Source of the DNA: VRUE01 sp963824705
GTDB taxonomy: Bacteria > Actinomycetota > Thermoleophilia > Solirubrobacterales > 70-9
NCBI GenBank assembly: GCA_963824705.1
Contig: CAWGQE010000003.1
Span: 2,433,028-2,497,027, forward strand
Direction of reading: 5' to 3'
DNA length: 64,000 bases
Shown one piece after another: positions 24,641 to 33,247 of this stretch; the stretch's first letter is position 1; each line of letters begins with the position of its first letter. The translations under genes and the position numbers were made by a program. A model generated the notes under the pieces. That model did not search any database. It had not been told where the DNA came from and worked only from the letters and a program-made list of their open reading frames with translations.

Positions 24641-25195
24641 CTAGGCCGTGACGGCAGCCGCAGGAATCAGATCCCGCGACTCGAGGTACTCGAGCAGCTT
24701 CTGCGCCGACTCCTCGGGCGACTCGTTCTCGGTGTCGCAAACCCAGGCGGGATTCTCGGGAATCTCGTAGGGATCGGAGACGCCGGTGAATTCCTTGATC
24801 TCGCCGGAGAACGCTTTCGCGTAGAGGCCCTTGACGTCGCGCTCGGCGCAGGTGTCGACCGACGCCTTGACGTAGACCTCGATGAAGCGGTCGCCCATCA
24901 GCGCGTGCGCCTCGTCGCGGATCTCGGCGTAGGGGGAGATCGCCGCGGTGATCACCGGCACGCCGTTGCGGCTGAGCAGGTCGGCGACGAAGGCGATGCG
25001 ACGGATGTTGATGTCGCGATCCTCCTTCGAGAAGCCGAGGCCCTTTGAGAGGTTTTCACGCACCACGTCGCCGTCGAGGATCTCAAGCTTGCAGCCGCGC
25101 TCGAGCAGGTGACCCTCGAGCAGCCTGGAGATCGTCGTCTTGCCCGCGCCGGAAAGCCCGGTGAACCAGAGGGTGAAGCCTTTCTCGTCAGCCAT
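24641..25195 (-). CDS. cysC: Adenylylsulfate (APS) kinase
   Basis: A 184-residue kinase phosphorylating adenylylsulfate to PAPS. The P-loop is GLSGAGKTT (residues 13-21), with ILDGDVVRENLSKGLGFSKEDR for APS binding and the lid segment KGLYAKAFSGEIKEFTGVSDPYE. It follows sat by 7 bases and ends the sir-cysH-sat-cysC cluster. Because cysH is an iron-sulfur APS-type reductase, PAPS may be made mainly for sulfation reactions rather than assimilation (inference). Confidence 0.93.
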   Translation of the reverse strand: MADEKGFTLWFTGLSGAGKTTISRLLEGHLLERGCKLEILDGDVVRENLSKGLGFSKEDRDINIRRIAFVADLLSRNGVPVITAAISPYAEIRDEAHALMGDRFIEVYVKASVDTCAERDVKGLYAKAFSGEIKEFTGVSDPYEIPENPAWVCDTENESPEESAQKLLEYLESRDLIPAAAVTA

Positions 25196-25202
25196 CGGTA
25201 CG

Positions 25203-26279
25203 TCAGTCCTCCTTGTAAGCGTCGATGAGTATGTCGGCCACCTCGTCGCGCGAGAACTCGTGCGGCGGCCTTTCGCCGTTGCCGAGCATCTCGCGGACCT
25301 TCGTCCCGGAGAGGAAGAGGCGCGCCTCTTGGTCGTGGGGACACGTCTTGTTCGAGGCGAGCCCCTCGCACTCGTTGCACCAGAAAGTGTGCTCGAACAT
25401 CAGCGGCTCGATCCCGAGCTCCTCGATGTCGATCGTGTCGAAGATCTTCTGCGCGTCATAGGTGCCGTAGTAGTCGCCGGCACCGGCGTGGTCGCGGCCG
25501 ACGATGAAGTGGGTCGCCCCGTAGTTACGGCGGACGATCGCGTGCAGGACAGCCTCGCGCGGCCCGGCGTAATGCATCTTCGCCGGCTTCACGCCCAGGA
25601 CCACGCGATCCTCGGGGTAGTAGTTCTCCATCAGGACCTCGTAGCAGCGCATCCGCACGTCGGCCGGGATGTCGCCGGCCTTGGTCTTGCCGATCAACGG
25701 GTGGATGAAGAGGCCGTCGCAGGTCTCCAGCGCCGCCTTGGTCAGGTACTCGTGGGCGCGGTGGATCGGGTTGCGGGTCTGGAAGGCGACGATCTTCTTC
25801 CAGCCGCGCGCCTCGAAGTCGGCCTTGTGCTCGGCCGGCGTCTTGTAACGCCGCATGAAGGCCTCCTCATGGTCGGGCAGCGCGTCGACCTCGATCGGGC
25901 CGGCGATGCAGCGGCTGCCCTCGGCGTAGATCGCGGCGACCCCGGGGTGGGCCTCGTCGGTGGTGCCGTAGACCCGCTCCGCCTCGCTCTTGGCGTCGCG
26001 CTCCCAGATCTCCTCGACCTTGATCCGGCCCAGCGGCTTGCCTTCGTCGCTGGAGAGCGCGACCGTGTCGCCGACCTCGCACTCGAGCTCGGTCGCCAGG
26101 GTGATCGGGATCGGCCAGTAGTCGCCGTCGACCGTGCGCATCTCGGCACAGACGCGCTCCCAGTCGGCGGAGCCCTGGAAGCCGGCCAGCGGCGCAAAGC
26201 CGCCGTTGCCGATCATCTCGAAGTCGGCCGTGTGGCGCTCGTCAAGGGTCAGGGAAAGCTCAGTCATCGTCTCGCTCAT
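25203..26279 (-). CDS. sat: Sulfate adenylyltransferase (ATP sulfurylase)
   Basis: A 358-residue homomeric ATP sulfurylase that activates sulfate to APS. The signature QTRNPIHRAHEYLTKAAL and the downstream GRDHAGAGDYYG are present, as is a terminal FSRDEVADILI segment. A zinc-type Cys group (FWCNECEGLASNKTCPHD) matches bacterial and archaeal Sat. It is the third gene of the assimilation cluster, 57 bases after cysH, and replaces CysDN. Confidence 0.95.
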   Translation of the reverse strand: MSETMTELSLTLDERHTADFEMIGNGGFAPLAGFQGSADWERVCAEMRTVDGDYWPIPITLATELECEVGDTVALSSDEGKPLGRIKVEEIWERDAKSEAERVYGTTDEAHPGVAAIYAEGSRCIAGPIEVDALPDHEEAFMRRYKTPAEHKADFEARGWKKIVAFQTRNPIHRAHEYLTKAALETCDGLFIHPLIGKTKAGDIPADVRMRCYEVLMENYYPEDRVVLGVKPAKMHYAGPREAVLHAIVRRNYGATHFIVGRDHAGAGDYYGTYDAQKIFDTIDIEELGIEPLMFEHTFWCNECEGLASNKTCPHDQEARLFLSGTKVREMLGNGERPPHEFSRDEVADILIDAYKED

Positions 26280-26336
26280 GCGGGGGATCTCACCAATCGT
26301 TCGGGGAAGGGATGTTCAGAAGGCGTTACCGAGCGC

Positions 26337-27038
26337 CTAGTTGATTCCGCACTCGGTCTTTTCCAGACCCGCCCAGCGCCCAGCGCGCGGCGAGCCTCCA
26401 GGCCCGACCGGCTTGGTGCAGTGGGTGCAGCCGATCGAGGGGTAGCCCTGATCGTGCAGCGGGTTGTACGGGAGGTGGTGCTCACGGATGTAGTTCCAGA
26501 CGTCGCGCTCGGTCCAGTCCGCGATCGGGTTCAGCTTCCATAGCTCGAATCGCTTGTCCCAAGCGAACTTGGGGGTCTTGGCGCGACTCTTGGAGTCCTC
26601 GCGGCGGACGCCGGCGAGCCAGCAGTCTACGGAAGAAAGCGCCCGGCGCATCGGCTCGACCTTGCGCAAACCGCAGCAGGCGTCGGGATCGCTCTTCCAG
26701 AGCTCGTCGCCGTACTGCTCGGCCTGCTCGGCCAGCGTCAGATTATGGAAGCGGTCGAACTCGACCCCGAGGTGCTCGGCCAGCTTGTCCCTGGTCTCGT
26801 AGGTCTCCGGGAAGAGCACATCGGTGTCGAGGTAGAAGAAGCGCGCATCGGAGTTGATCTGGCTGGCCAGGTGCGCCGTCACCGCGCTCGTTTTCTGGAA
26901 CGAGCAGGCGATGTAGTGGCTCTGGCCGAAGGTCTCGAACATCCACTCGATCGCCTCGGTCGCGCCACCCTCCTCAAGGCGAGCGGCGACCTCCTCGGCG
27001 TCGATCTCCGGGATGGTGGTGACGGCGATCGGGTTCAT
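26337..27038 (-). CDS. cysH: APS reductase, [4Fe-4S] type
   Basis: A 233-residue PAPS/APS reductase-fold enzyme. The substrate-binding SFQKTSAVTAHL and FFYLDTDVLFPETYE are present. The cysteine pattern DACCGLRK ... GCTHCT (CC-x80-CxxC) binds a [4Fe-4S] cluster and marks the APS-using assimilatory type. A carboxy-terminal catalytic Cys is in EKTECGIN. The ATG at 27038 overlaps the sulfite reductase stop (ATGA). It reduces APS to sulfite for the enzyme encoded upstream. Confidence 0.95.
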   Translation of the reverse strand: MNPIAVTTIPEIDAEEVAARLEEGGATEAIEWMFETFGQSHYIACSFQKTSAVTAHLASQINSDARFFYLDTDVLFPETYETRDKLAEHLGVEFDRFHNLTLAEQAEQYGDELWKSDPDACCGLRKVEPMRRALSSVDCWLAGVRREDSKSRAKTPKFAWDKRFELWKLNPIADWTERDVWNYIREHHLPYNPLHDQGYPSIGCTHCTKPVGPGGSPRAGRWAGLEKTECGIN

Positions 27039-28867
27039 ATTGCGCACTCGCCCTCGCCCCGCTCCACCTTGTAGGGGCTGGAGCGGTTCCAATCGATGAA
27101 CTGCTGCATCGTCTCGAGGCTGAACTCGGCCGGCAGCGTCAGCTCCTTGACCTCGGCTTCGAAGCGCTCGGCGCCGGTCCGCTCGGCGAAGGCGTTGAAC
27201 TCCTCGCCGTCGACACGCTCGGCCTCGTACAGCTTGATCCAACGCTCGACTGCCTCCGGGACGCGTTTGGCGGGCAGGCGGGATTTCAGGCGCGTGCCGA
27301 AGATCACCTCGCCGCCCTCGTAGTTGCCGCCGATGTGGGGGATGTAGGCGGGCATCTGCCGCCCACCCACTTTGAGCGAGGCGCCGTAGAAGCCGATGTT
27401 GGCGATGTGGTGCTGGCTGCAGCCGTTGGGGCAGCCGCTCATCTTGATGTGGATCTTGCGGGTCAGCTCGTCGGAGATCTCCATCTCCTCGACCCGCTGC
27501 TTGATCGCCCGGTTGAGGCCCATCGAGCTGGTGATCCCCAATTTGCAGCTGTCGGTGCCGGGGCAGCTGACGACGTCGGTGATCTCGCGGGCTCCCGCCT
27601 CGGCGAGGCCGAGCTCGCCCAGCCGCTGCCAGACCTCGTAAAGCGCCTCGTCGCGGACCCAGCGCAGAACCAGGTTCTGCTGCACGGTGCTGCGCGCGTA
27701 GCCGCCGGTGAACTCGCGCATGATTGCGGCGAGGCCGCGGAACTGCTCCGGCGTCAGGTCGCCGCGCTCGATCTTGACCTCGACCGAGGCAAAGCCCTCT
27801 TGGCGCTGCGGCTGCACGTTGCCTTGGAGGAAGCGGTCGAACTGGGAGCGATCGCCGTTGGGCGAGACCGGCGCCGCCGGAGCCTCGGGGGCGTTCTCCT
27901 GCTCCTCGTCGTCGAAGCGCAGGCGCTCGACGTCGAAGTCGCGCTCGTCGACCCAGTCGCCCTCGAGCTCTGCGTCGACCTGCTCGCGGAAGGCGTCGAT
28001 GCCGATCTTGTCGACGAGGACCTTGATCCGGGCGCGGGCGCGGTTGACCCGCAACCACTCCTGGCGGTCGAAGATCCGCAGCGCCGCCTCGGCGACCTTC
28101 ATGTAGTCGCCGTTGTCGGCCTCGACGAACTCATAGAGGGTCGGGGCGACGCGGGCCATGATCGAGGTGCCGCCGCCGACGCGGATCTCGAAGCCCTTGA
28201 CCCCGTCCCTCTCGCGGGCGAGGAAGGCGATGTCGTGGATGCCGCTGATCGCGCGGTCCTCGTCGGAGCCGGTGAACGAAGTCTTGATCTTGCGCGGCAT
28301 CAGCTGCGTGGTCGGGTGGCGGACGAAGTAGCGGACGTAGGCGCCGGCGTAGGGCGTCGGGTCGAAGACCTCGTCGGCGGCGATGCCGGCCCAGGGGTCG
28401 CCGGTGACGTTGCGCATCGTGTTGCCGCAGCCCTCGCGCGAGGAGAGGCCGGTCGGCGAGATCTCGCGGATCAGCGCCTCCATGTCGCGCAGCGGCACGT
28501 GGTGGATCTGGATGTTCTGGCGGGTCGTGATGTGGCCCTTGTTGAGCGGGGCGTACTTCTCGACCACACTGCCGAAGGCCTCCATCTGCTCGGGGGTGAC
28601 GCCACCGAAGGGAAGCTTCACGCGGACCATCTGGACGTCGGGCTGGCGCTGACCGTAGACGCCTTGTTTGAGGCGGAAGCCGATGAACTGCTCTTCGGCG
28701 AGCGCGCCGGAGAGGAACTGCTCGGCTTCGTTGTCGAAGTCGTCGAACTCGCGCTCGATGATCGGGATGATGTGCCCGGGGACGTTCTCGTACGTCTCAG
28801 GGTTCTCGAGCGTGCCGGTGCGGCCCTTGCCGCGCTGCGGCTTGTCCTGGTCTACGACTACCTCCAT
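27035..28867 (-). CDS. sir: Ferredoxin-type sulfite (nitrite/sulfite) reductase
   Basis: A 610-residue siroheme/[4Fe-4S] reductase with duplicated ferredoxin-like half domains. Siroheme-contacting segments include HITTRQNIQIHHV and CGNTMRNVTGDPWAG. The cluster cysteines are in SCPGTDSCKLGI and KMSGCPNGCSQHH. An acidic, Pro/Ala-rich insert near residues 365-400 makes it longer than typical. The start ATG at 28867 begins MEVVVDQDKPQ; the longer open frame upstream lies over the rhodanese gene. It reduces sulfite to sulfide using siroheme; the precorrin-2 dehydrogenase for siroheme is at 39.3 kb. It heads the cysteine-sulfur cluster. Confidence 0.93.
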   Translation of the reverse strand: MEVVVDQDKPQRGKGRTGTLENPETYENVPGHIIPIIEREFDDFDNEAEQFLSGALAEEQFIGFRLKQGVYGQRQPDVQMVRVKLPFGGVTPEQMEAFGSVVEKYAPLNKGHITTRQNIQIHHVPLRDMEALIREISPTGLSSREGCGNTMRNVTGDPWAGIAADEVFDPTPYAGAYVRYFVRHPTTQLMPRKIKTSFTGSDEDRAISGIHDIAFLARERDGVKGFEIRVGGGTSIMARVAPTLYEFVEADNGDYMKVAEAALRIFDRQEWLRVNRARARIKVLVDKIGIDAFREQVDAELEGDWVDERDFDVERLRFDDEEQENAPEAPAAPVSPNGDRSQFDRFLQGNVQPQRQEGFASVEVKIERGDLTPEQFRGLAAIMREFTGGYARSTVQQNLVLRWVRDEALYEVWQRLGELGLAEAGAREITDVVSCPGTDSCKLGITSSMGLNRAIKQRVEEMEISDELTRKIHIKMSGCPNGCSQHHIANIGFYGASLKVGGRQMPAYIPHIGGNYEGGEVIFGTRLKSRLPAKRVPEAVERWIKLYEAERVDGEEFNAFAERTGAERFEAEVKELTLPAEFSLETMQQFIDWNRSSPYKVERGEGECAI

Positions 28868-28905
28868 GCCAGGAAAATAGCAAAACCTGACAGGGATTAG
28901 GGTAT

Positions 28906-29292
28906 TTAAGTCTGAGGGGCCCTTTTTCGTGCCTGAAGGATCGATGCGGCCTCGCCCGAGTCGGCGACATAGCCGCCCTCGGGCTCGAGCGACAGGCCCA
29001 CCTCGTCCCAGCCGACGATCCCCTCGCTCAGCTTCGCCGCGTCGAAGCCGGCCTCGGCGAGCGCGTCGGTCGCCATTGACGAGCGGGTGCCACCGCGGCA
29101 GTAGAGGACGACCGGGCGCTCGGGGTCGAGCTCTCCCGTTCGCTGCGCCAGCTCGGCAAGTGGCAGGTGCTTGGCGCCGGCGATGTGGCCGGCGCCCCAC
29201 TCGTGATCGGCGCGCACATCGATCAGCTGCGCGCCGTCCTCGATCAGCTTCCGCGCCTCGTCGCGGGAGACTTCCTTGGTCTCGTCTCCCAT
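28906..29292 (-). CDS. Rhodanese-domain sulfurtransferase
   Basis: A 128-residue single rhodanese domain: QLIDVRADHEWGAGHIAGA and active-site loop VLYCRGGTRSS, where the Cys would carry the persulfide. A 25-residue Ala/Arg tail follows the domain. It lies 38 bases upstream of sir and one base after dodecin, so it is probably part of the same transcript and may deliver sulfane sulfur or act in sulfur trafficking. The acceptor is unknown. Confidence 0.9.
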   Translation of the reverse strand: MGDETKEVSRDEARKLIEDGAQLIDVRADHEWGAGHIAGAKHLPLAELAQRTGELDPERPVVLYCRGGTRSSMATDALAEAGFDAAKLSEGIVGWDEVGLSLEPEGGYVADSGEAASILQARKRAPQT

Positions 29293-29502
29293 CTAGTCGA
29301 CCTCGGTTCCCTCGACCAGGAACGCGACCCGCACGTGTGCCCGGTACTCGTCCAGGTTCTCGCCCCGGATACCGGTCGAGACGATGTCCACGGCGCGGAT
29401 GTTGCGCAGCGTGCCCTGGGCCTGGGCAAGCGCCTGTTTAGCCGCGTCGTCGGTGGACGTCTTCGAGCTGCCGACCAGCTCGATGATTTTCACGACAGCC
29501 AT
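29293..29502 (-). CDS. Dodecin family flavin-binding protein
   Basis: A 69-residue dodecin: MAVVKIIELVGSSKTSTDDA, then AVDIVSTGIRGENLDEYRAHVRVAFLVE, the standard beta-alpha-beta-beta fold that forms a hollow dodecamer binding FMN/riboflavin. The length is typical. It sits upstream of the rhodanese and sulfite reductase genes, with stop and next start adjacent. It may buffer flavins for the reductive pathway, but dodecins are often found in unrelated contexts. Confidence 0.92.
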   Translation of the reverse strand: MAVVKIIELVGSSKTSTDDAAKQALAQAQGTLRNIRAVDIVSTGIRGENLDEYRAHVRVAFLVEGTEVD

Positions 29503-29684
29503 TCGAACCCTCCTTCTAGATGCCTCTGGACAGTGCCCTTCGCGCCGACTCCCTCGACCAGCGCCGCCCGCTGCCACGGGCTGACAGCCTGCTCGGCCGC
29601 CTCCGCCGGAGCCGTCTCGGCCTGAAACCGCTCGATCGCGGCGGCGATCGCCGCCGCCTCGTCCGCACTCGGGCTCCGATCCAT
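29490..29684 (-). CDS. Small conserved protein, acyl-CoA carboxylase epsilon-like
   Basis: A 64-residue frame starting MDRSPSADEAAAIAAAIERF and ending in a Trp/Arg segment (VSPWQRAALVEG). The Pro/Ala/Glu-rich helical pattern followed by W-x-R-A-A-L resembles the short epsilon subunits of actinobacterial acyl-CoA carboxylases, but no carboxylase beta gene adjoins. Its 3' end overlaps the dodecin start by 13 bases. Coding potential is plausible; function is uncertain. Confidence 0.5.
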   Translation of the reverse strand: MDRSPSADEAAAIAAAIERFQAETAPAEAAEQAVSPWQRAALVEGVGAKGTVQRHLEGGFEWLS

Positions 29685-29772
29685 ATGGGAAGCCTATCTA
29701 CGCCCGGAGGGCGGCACCACCCGGCCGCGCGGCGGCTCATGCGAGGCAATTTGCACATCGAGGTACTCATTT

Positions 29773-29798
29773 GTACACAAAACGGTAAGATTGTGTAC
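29773..29798. promoter_or_regulatory. Dyad operator upstream of tetR
   Basis: GTACACAA (29773-29780) and TTGTGTAC (29791-29798) form a perfect 8-bp dyad around a 10-base spacer, about 30 bases before the tetR start. The local AT richness is unusual for this genome. This is the expected geometry of a TetR-family autoregulatory site. Confidence 0.65.
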
Positions 29799-29829
29799 CA
29801 CACTGTATTTCCCCCGTCTGGAGGCGCGG

Positions 29830-30456
29830 ATGGCGAGCACAGAGTCCCGGCGACAACCAATCCTCGAGGCGACGGTCAGGGTCGTCGGGGGCCAGGGTTA
29901 TCAGGCGACCTCGGTCGCTGACGTCATCGCCGAGGCCCACGCCTCGCGCAGCACCTTCTACAAGCACTTCGCCGACAAGCGCGACGCGTTCCTGAACGCC
30001 TACGAGCTGGCGCTCGAGCGGATCTTCTCCGCCGCCTCCGATGGCGCTCGCGGCGCGGGCGCCTGGCCGGAGGCAGCCAGAGGAGCGCTCGCGGCGGTCG
30101 TCGAGCTCTTCGCCCGCGATTCGGCGCTCGCCCGCACCGCCACCGTCGAGTTCGCGGCCGCCGGCGAAGAGGCACGGCAGCGGCACCGCGCGGCGCTCGC
30201 CCACTTCGCGCGCCTGCTGGAGGATGAGCGCCCCTCGAGCCGGCCGAGCCTGCCGCCGAGCACCGCGCTGATGGCGGTCAGCGGCGTCGCGGGACTGATC
30301 GCCGACGAGATCCGGGCCGGGCGCGCCCATGACCTTCCCAGCTTCCTGCCCGAGCTCGAGTTCGCGATGCTCGTCCCCTTCATCGGACCGCGAGCCGCGG
30401 TCGGCGCGGTGCGGCGCGAAGCGGCTCAGTCGCGCTCGCCGGCGTCGAACTTGTAG
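29830..30456 (+). CDS. TetR-family transcriptional regulator
   Basis: A 208-residue TetR protein: MASTESRRQPILEATVRVVG, then the HTH YQATSVADVIAEAHASRSTFYKHFADKRDAF. The ligand domain is helical and Ala-rich with no recognisable effector site. The ATG at 29830 follows a GGAGG box. Its 3' end overlaps the convergent response-regulator gene by 31 bases. With a dyad in its own promoter it is probably autoregulated. No obvious target gene lies beside it except the divergent small frame and dodecin operon. Confidence 0.88.
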   Translation: MASTESRRQPILEATVRVVGGQGYQATSVADVIAEAHASRSTFYKHFADKRDAFLNAYELALERIFSAASDGARGAGAWPEAARGALAAVVELFARDSALARTATVEFAAAGEEARQRHRAALAHFARLLEDERPSSRPSLPPSTALMAVSGVAGLIADEIRAGRAHDLPSFLPELEFAMLVPFIGPRAAVGAVRREAAQSRSPASNL

Positions 30457-31133
30457 CCGACGCCGCGCACGGTAAGGACCAGCTCGGGATTCTGGGGGTC
30501 GCGCTCGACCTTCTGGCGCAGGTTGGAGATGTGGACGTCGCAGGCGCGCTCGTCGCCGTCGAACTCCGTCTGCCAGAGCTCCTCCATGATCTGGCGCCGG
30601 GGGAAGACCTCGCCGGCGCGGCCGACGAGGAGGCGCAGCAGCTGGAACTCGGAGCGGGTCAGGTTGACCGGCACGTCGCGCACGGTGGCGACATGGCGGA
30701 CGAGGTCGATCGCGACCGGGCCGGCCTCGACCTTGACCGCCTGGGAGAGCGGCGCCCGGTCGAGCTCGCGGCGGCGCAGCTGGGCGCGCACCCGGCCGAG
30801 CAGCTCCCGCACCGAGAAAGGCTTGGTGACGTAGTCGTCGGCACCGACCTCGAGACCGACCACCTTGTCGACCTCGGCGTCCTTGGCGGTGAGCAGGATG
30901 ATCGGCACCGCGCTGCGCGAGCGCACGTCACGGCAGATGTCGAGCCCGCTCGCCCCCGGCATCATGATGTCGAGGATCAGCAGGTCGTAGGGGATGCCGT
31001 CGTTGACCCGCTCCGCCGCCTCGTCGCCGTCGGCGACCGGGGTCACCTCGAAGCCCTCCTGGGCGAGCGCGTAGCCGACCGAGTCGCGCACCGACGGCTC
31101 GTCGTCGGCGATCAGAATTCGTCCGCTGCTCAT
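30426..31133 (-). CDS. OmpR-family response regulator
   Basis: A 235-residue two-domain regulator. The receiver domain has the acidic pair IADDEPS, the phosphoacceptor Asp in LILDIMMPGASG and the Lys in LLTAKDAE (about residue 104). The winged-helix carboxy-terminal domain includes LTRSEFQLLRLLVGRAGEVFPR and RACDVHISNLRQKVE. Its start overlaps the sensor kinase stop (ATGA), so the pair is coupled. The signal and regulon are unknown. Confidence 0.95.
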   Translation of the reverse strand: MSSGRILIADDEPSVRDSVGYALAQEGFEVTPVADGDEAAERVNDGIPYDLLILDIMMPGASGLDICRDVRSRSAVPIILLTAKDAEVDKVVGLEVGADDYVTKPFSVRELLGRVRAQLRRRELDRAPLSQAVKVEAGPVAIDLVRHVATVRDVPVNLTRSEFQLLRLLVGRAGEVFPRRQIMEELWQTEFDGDERACDVHISNLRQKVERDPQNPELVLTVRGVGYKFDAGERD

Positions 31134-32440
31134 GCGACCGGCGTCGGACTGGGTTGAGCGACGGGGAGGCGGACCCAGAAGGTGCTGCCCTCGCCCTCGA
31201 CGGAGTGGGCGCCGATCTCGCCGCCCATGACGCTGACCATTCGACGCGCGATCGCCAAGCCGAGGCCGAAGCCCTCCTGCTTGCGCGACTCGTCGCGTCG
31301 ATAGAAGCGCTCGAAAACGCGCTCGATCTCCACCTCGGGAATGCCTGGGCCCGTATCGATCACCTCCAGAACCACCTCTTTCTCGCCGTCGCGGCGGCCG
31401 CGAACGGTAACGCGCCCCGGCAGTGGCGTGTGCTTGAAGGCGTTGGTGAGCAGTCCGACCATCACCTGGCGGAGCAGAGTCGGGTCGCCTTTGGCGGCCA
31501 GGTCGGGCTCCACCTCGGTCGCCAGCTCGATGTGCGAGGGGGTCTCGACGGCGGCGACCGTGTCGGCGATCGCGGCCTCGACGTCGACCACCTCGGTCTC
31601 CCCGGCGCCGATCGACTCGACCCGCGCCAGGGTGAGCAGGGAGCGCGTCAGCCGGTTCATCCGCTCGGCGTCCTCGGCGAGGCGGCCGAGAAAGTGGTCG
31701 AGCGCCTGCGGGTCGTCCTTGGCGCCCTCCTGCAACACCTCGATCGCGCTGGAAATGCCGGCCAGGGGGTTGCGCAGCTCGTGCGCGGCATTGGAGATGA
31801 AGTCCGCTTCGGCGAGCTCGCGGCGCATCTCGTCGGTGCGGTCGCGGGCGACGACGAGGACGGCGCGCTCCTTGGGCAGCGCCCGGGCGGTCATCGCGTA
31901 GGCGCGGTCGCCGATCCGTAACGCCGGGTGGGCGGCAAAGCCGACGTCGACGGCGCGGCTCAGCGGCGCGCGCATCGAGGCGGGCGGCTGTCCCAGCGGC
32001 AGCAGCAGCTGCGCCGCGGCGCTGTTGGAGAAACGCACGTCGCCAGTCTCGTCGACCACGATCACGGCGTCGGTAAGGCCGTCGAAGATCGCTTTCAGCT
32101 TGTTGCGATCGGCGGTGAGCACGCCGAAGCTCTCTTTGAGCGAGGCGCGCATCGAGTCGAGGGCGCGGGCGAGGTCGCCGATCTCGTCGCGGCCACCGAC
32201 CTCGAGGTGAGTGTCGAAGGCGCCGGCGGCGAGTTCGCCGGCGGCGCTGGAGAGGCGCCTGACGCGATGCGAGATGCCGACCGCGATCAGGAACCCCGCG
32301 AGGACGCCGAGGGCAATCGCGCCGAGCACGGCACGGGGACGGTCGCCGAAGAGGTAGACGACGCCGGCGGTCAGCAGCGTCACCGCGGCGAAAGCGCCGA
32401 CCAGCCAGAGCCTGATCCCGATCCGTCTCATGGGGGGCAT
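31130..32440 (-). CDS. Membrane sensor histidine kinase
   Basis: A 436-residue kinase. Two transmembrane helices lie close together at the amino terminus (LWLVGAFAAVTLLTAGVVYLF and VLGAIALGVLAGFLIAVG) with almost no outside loop. A HAMP linker, a PAS-like domain (IFDGLTDAVIVVDETGDV) and HisKA follow (NAAHELRNPLAGISS, phosphoacceptor His), then an ATPase domain with NAFKHTP, DTGPGIP and GFGLGLAIAR. With so little sensory exterior it probably senses within the membrane or through PAS. ATG 32440 follows a GGAAGGG box; ATG 32431 is an alternative. Confidence 0.93.
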   Translation of the reverse strand: MPPMRRIGIRLWLVGAFAAVTLLTAGVVYLFGDRPRAVLGAIALGVLAGFLIAVGISHRVRRLSSAAGELAAGAFDTHLEVGGRDEIGDLARALDSMRASLKESFGVLTADRNKLKAIFDGLTDAVIVVDETGDVRFSNSAAAQLLLPLGQPPASMRAPLSRAVDVGFAAHPALRIGDRAYAMTARALPKERAVLVVARDRTDEMRRELAEADFISNAAHELRNPLAGISSAIEVLQEGAKDDPQALDHFLGRLAEDAERMNRLTRSLLTLARVESIGAGETEVVDVEAAIADTVAAVETPSHIELATEVEPDLAAKGDPTLLRQVMVGLLTNAFKHTPLPGRVTVRGRRDGEKEVVLEVIDTGPGIPEVEIERVFERFYRRDESRKQEGFGLGLAIARRMVSVMGGEIGAHSVEGEGSTFWVRLPVAQPSPTPVA

Positions 32441-32500
32441 TTCCCTTCCATGAAGGTTTACTAACACAAAGGCAGCGGCCCCGCGTGGGAGAATCGCCGC

Positions 32501-33247
32501 ATGAGGACGCTGGTCTTCATCCCCGCCTGGAACGAGGCCGATTCGGTCGCGGCCGTGATCGCCGATGTGCACGAGCGCCTGCCCGGCGCCGACGTGCTCG
32601 TCGTCGACGACGGGTCCACCGACGAGACCGCCGCGCGGGCCGCCGAGGCGGGCGCGATGGTCGCCCCCCTCCCCTTCAACCAAGGGCTCGGTGCGGCGCT
32701 GCAGACCGGCTACCTCTACGCGCTGCGCGAGGGGTACGACTTCTGCGCCCATCTCGACGCCGACGGACAACATCCGCCGGCTGAGGTCGCCCGGCTGCTG
32801 GAGGAGGTCCGCGCCGACCGCGCCGACCTGGTGATCGGCTCGCGCTACCGCGCACCGGCTGCGGACGGCGAGAGCGGGGACGGGGTCGGCGGGGACGACT
32901 ACAAGCCGACGATCTCGCGGCGGATCGGCACCAGCGTCTTCCGCTTCTTCCTCACCCTGGCGACCCGGCAGCGCTTCACCGACACGACCAGCGGCATGCG
33001 CGCGGCGAACCGGCAGGTGATGGAGCTGTTCAGCGAGAGCTACTCGCCCGACTTCGCCGAGATCGAGTCGCTGCAGCTGGCGGTGCGCCAGGGACTGCGG
33101 GTCGAGGAGGTGCCGGTGCGGATGCTGGAGCGAGCCGGCGGCTCCTCGTTCCTCACCCCGGTGCGCTCGGCCTTCTTCATCTTCAAGGGGATGATCGTGC
33201 TGCTGGTCGGCCAATTCCGGCCGCGCAAGGTGGGGACGGAGCGATGA
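32501..33247 (+). CDS. Family 2 glycosyltransferase (dolichol-phosphate mannose synthase-like)
   Basis: A 248-residue GT-A transferase: FIPAWNEADSVAAVIADV, VVDDGSTDET and the DxD-type AHLDADGQHPP, followed by DTTSGMRAANR, a pattern of polyprenyl-phosphate glycosyltransferases. There is no long transmembrane tail. Its stop overlaps the start of the DUF2304 membrane protein (ATGA), a common partner of such enzymes. It probably charges a lipid carrier with a sugar for cell-envelope glycan synthesis. Confidence 0.88.
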   Translation: MRTLVFIPAWNEADSVAAVIADVHERLPGADVLVVDDGSTDETAARAAEAGAMVAPLPFNQGLGAALQTGYLYALREGYDFCAHLDADGQHPPAEVARLLEEVRADRADLVIGSRYRAPAADGESGDGVGGDDYKPTISRRIGTSVFRFFLTLATRQRFTDTTSGMRAANRQVMELFSESYSPDFAEIESLQLAVRQGLRVEEVPVRMLERAGGSSFLTPVRSAFFIFKGMIVLLVGQFRPRKVGTER

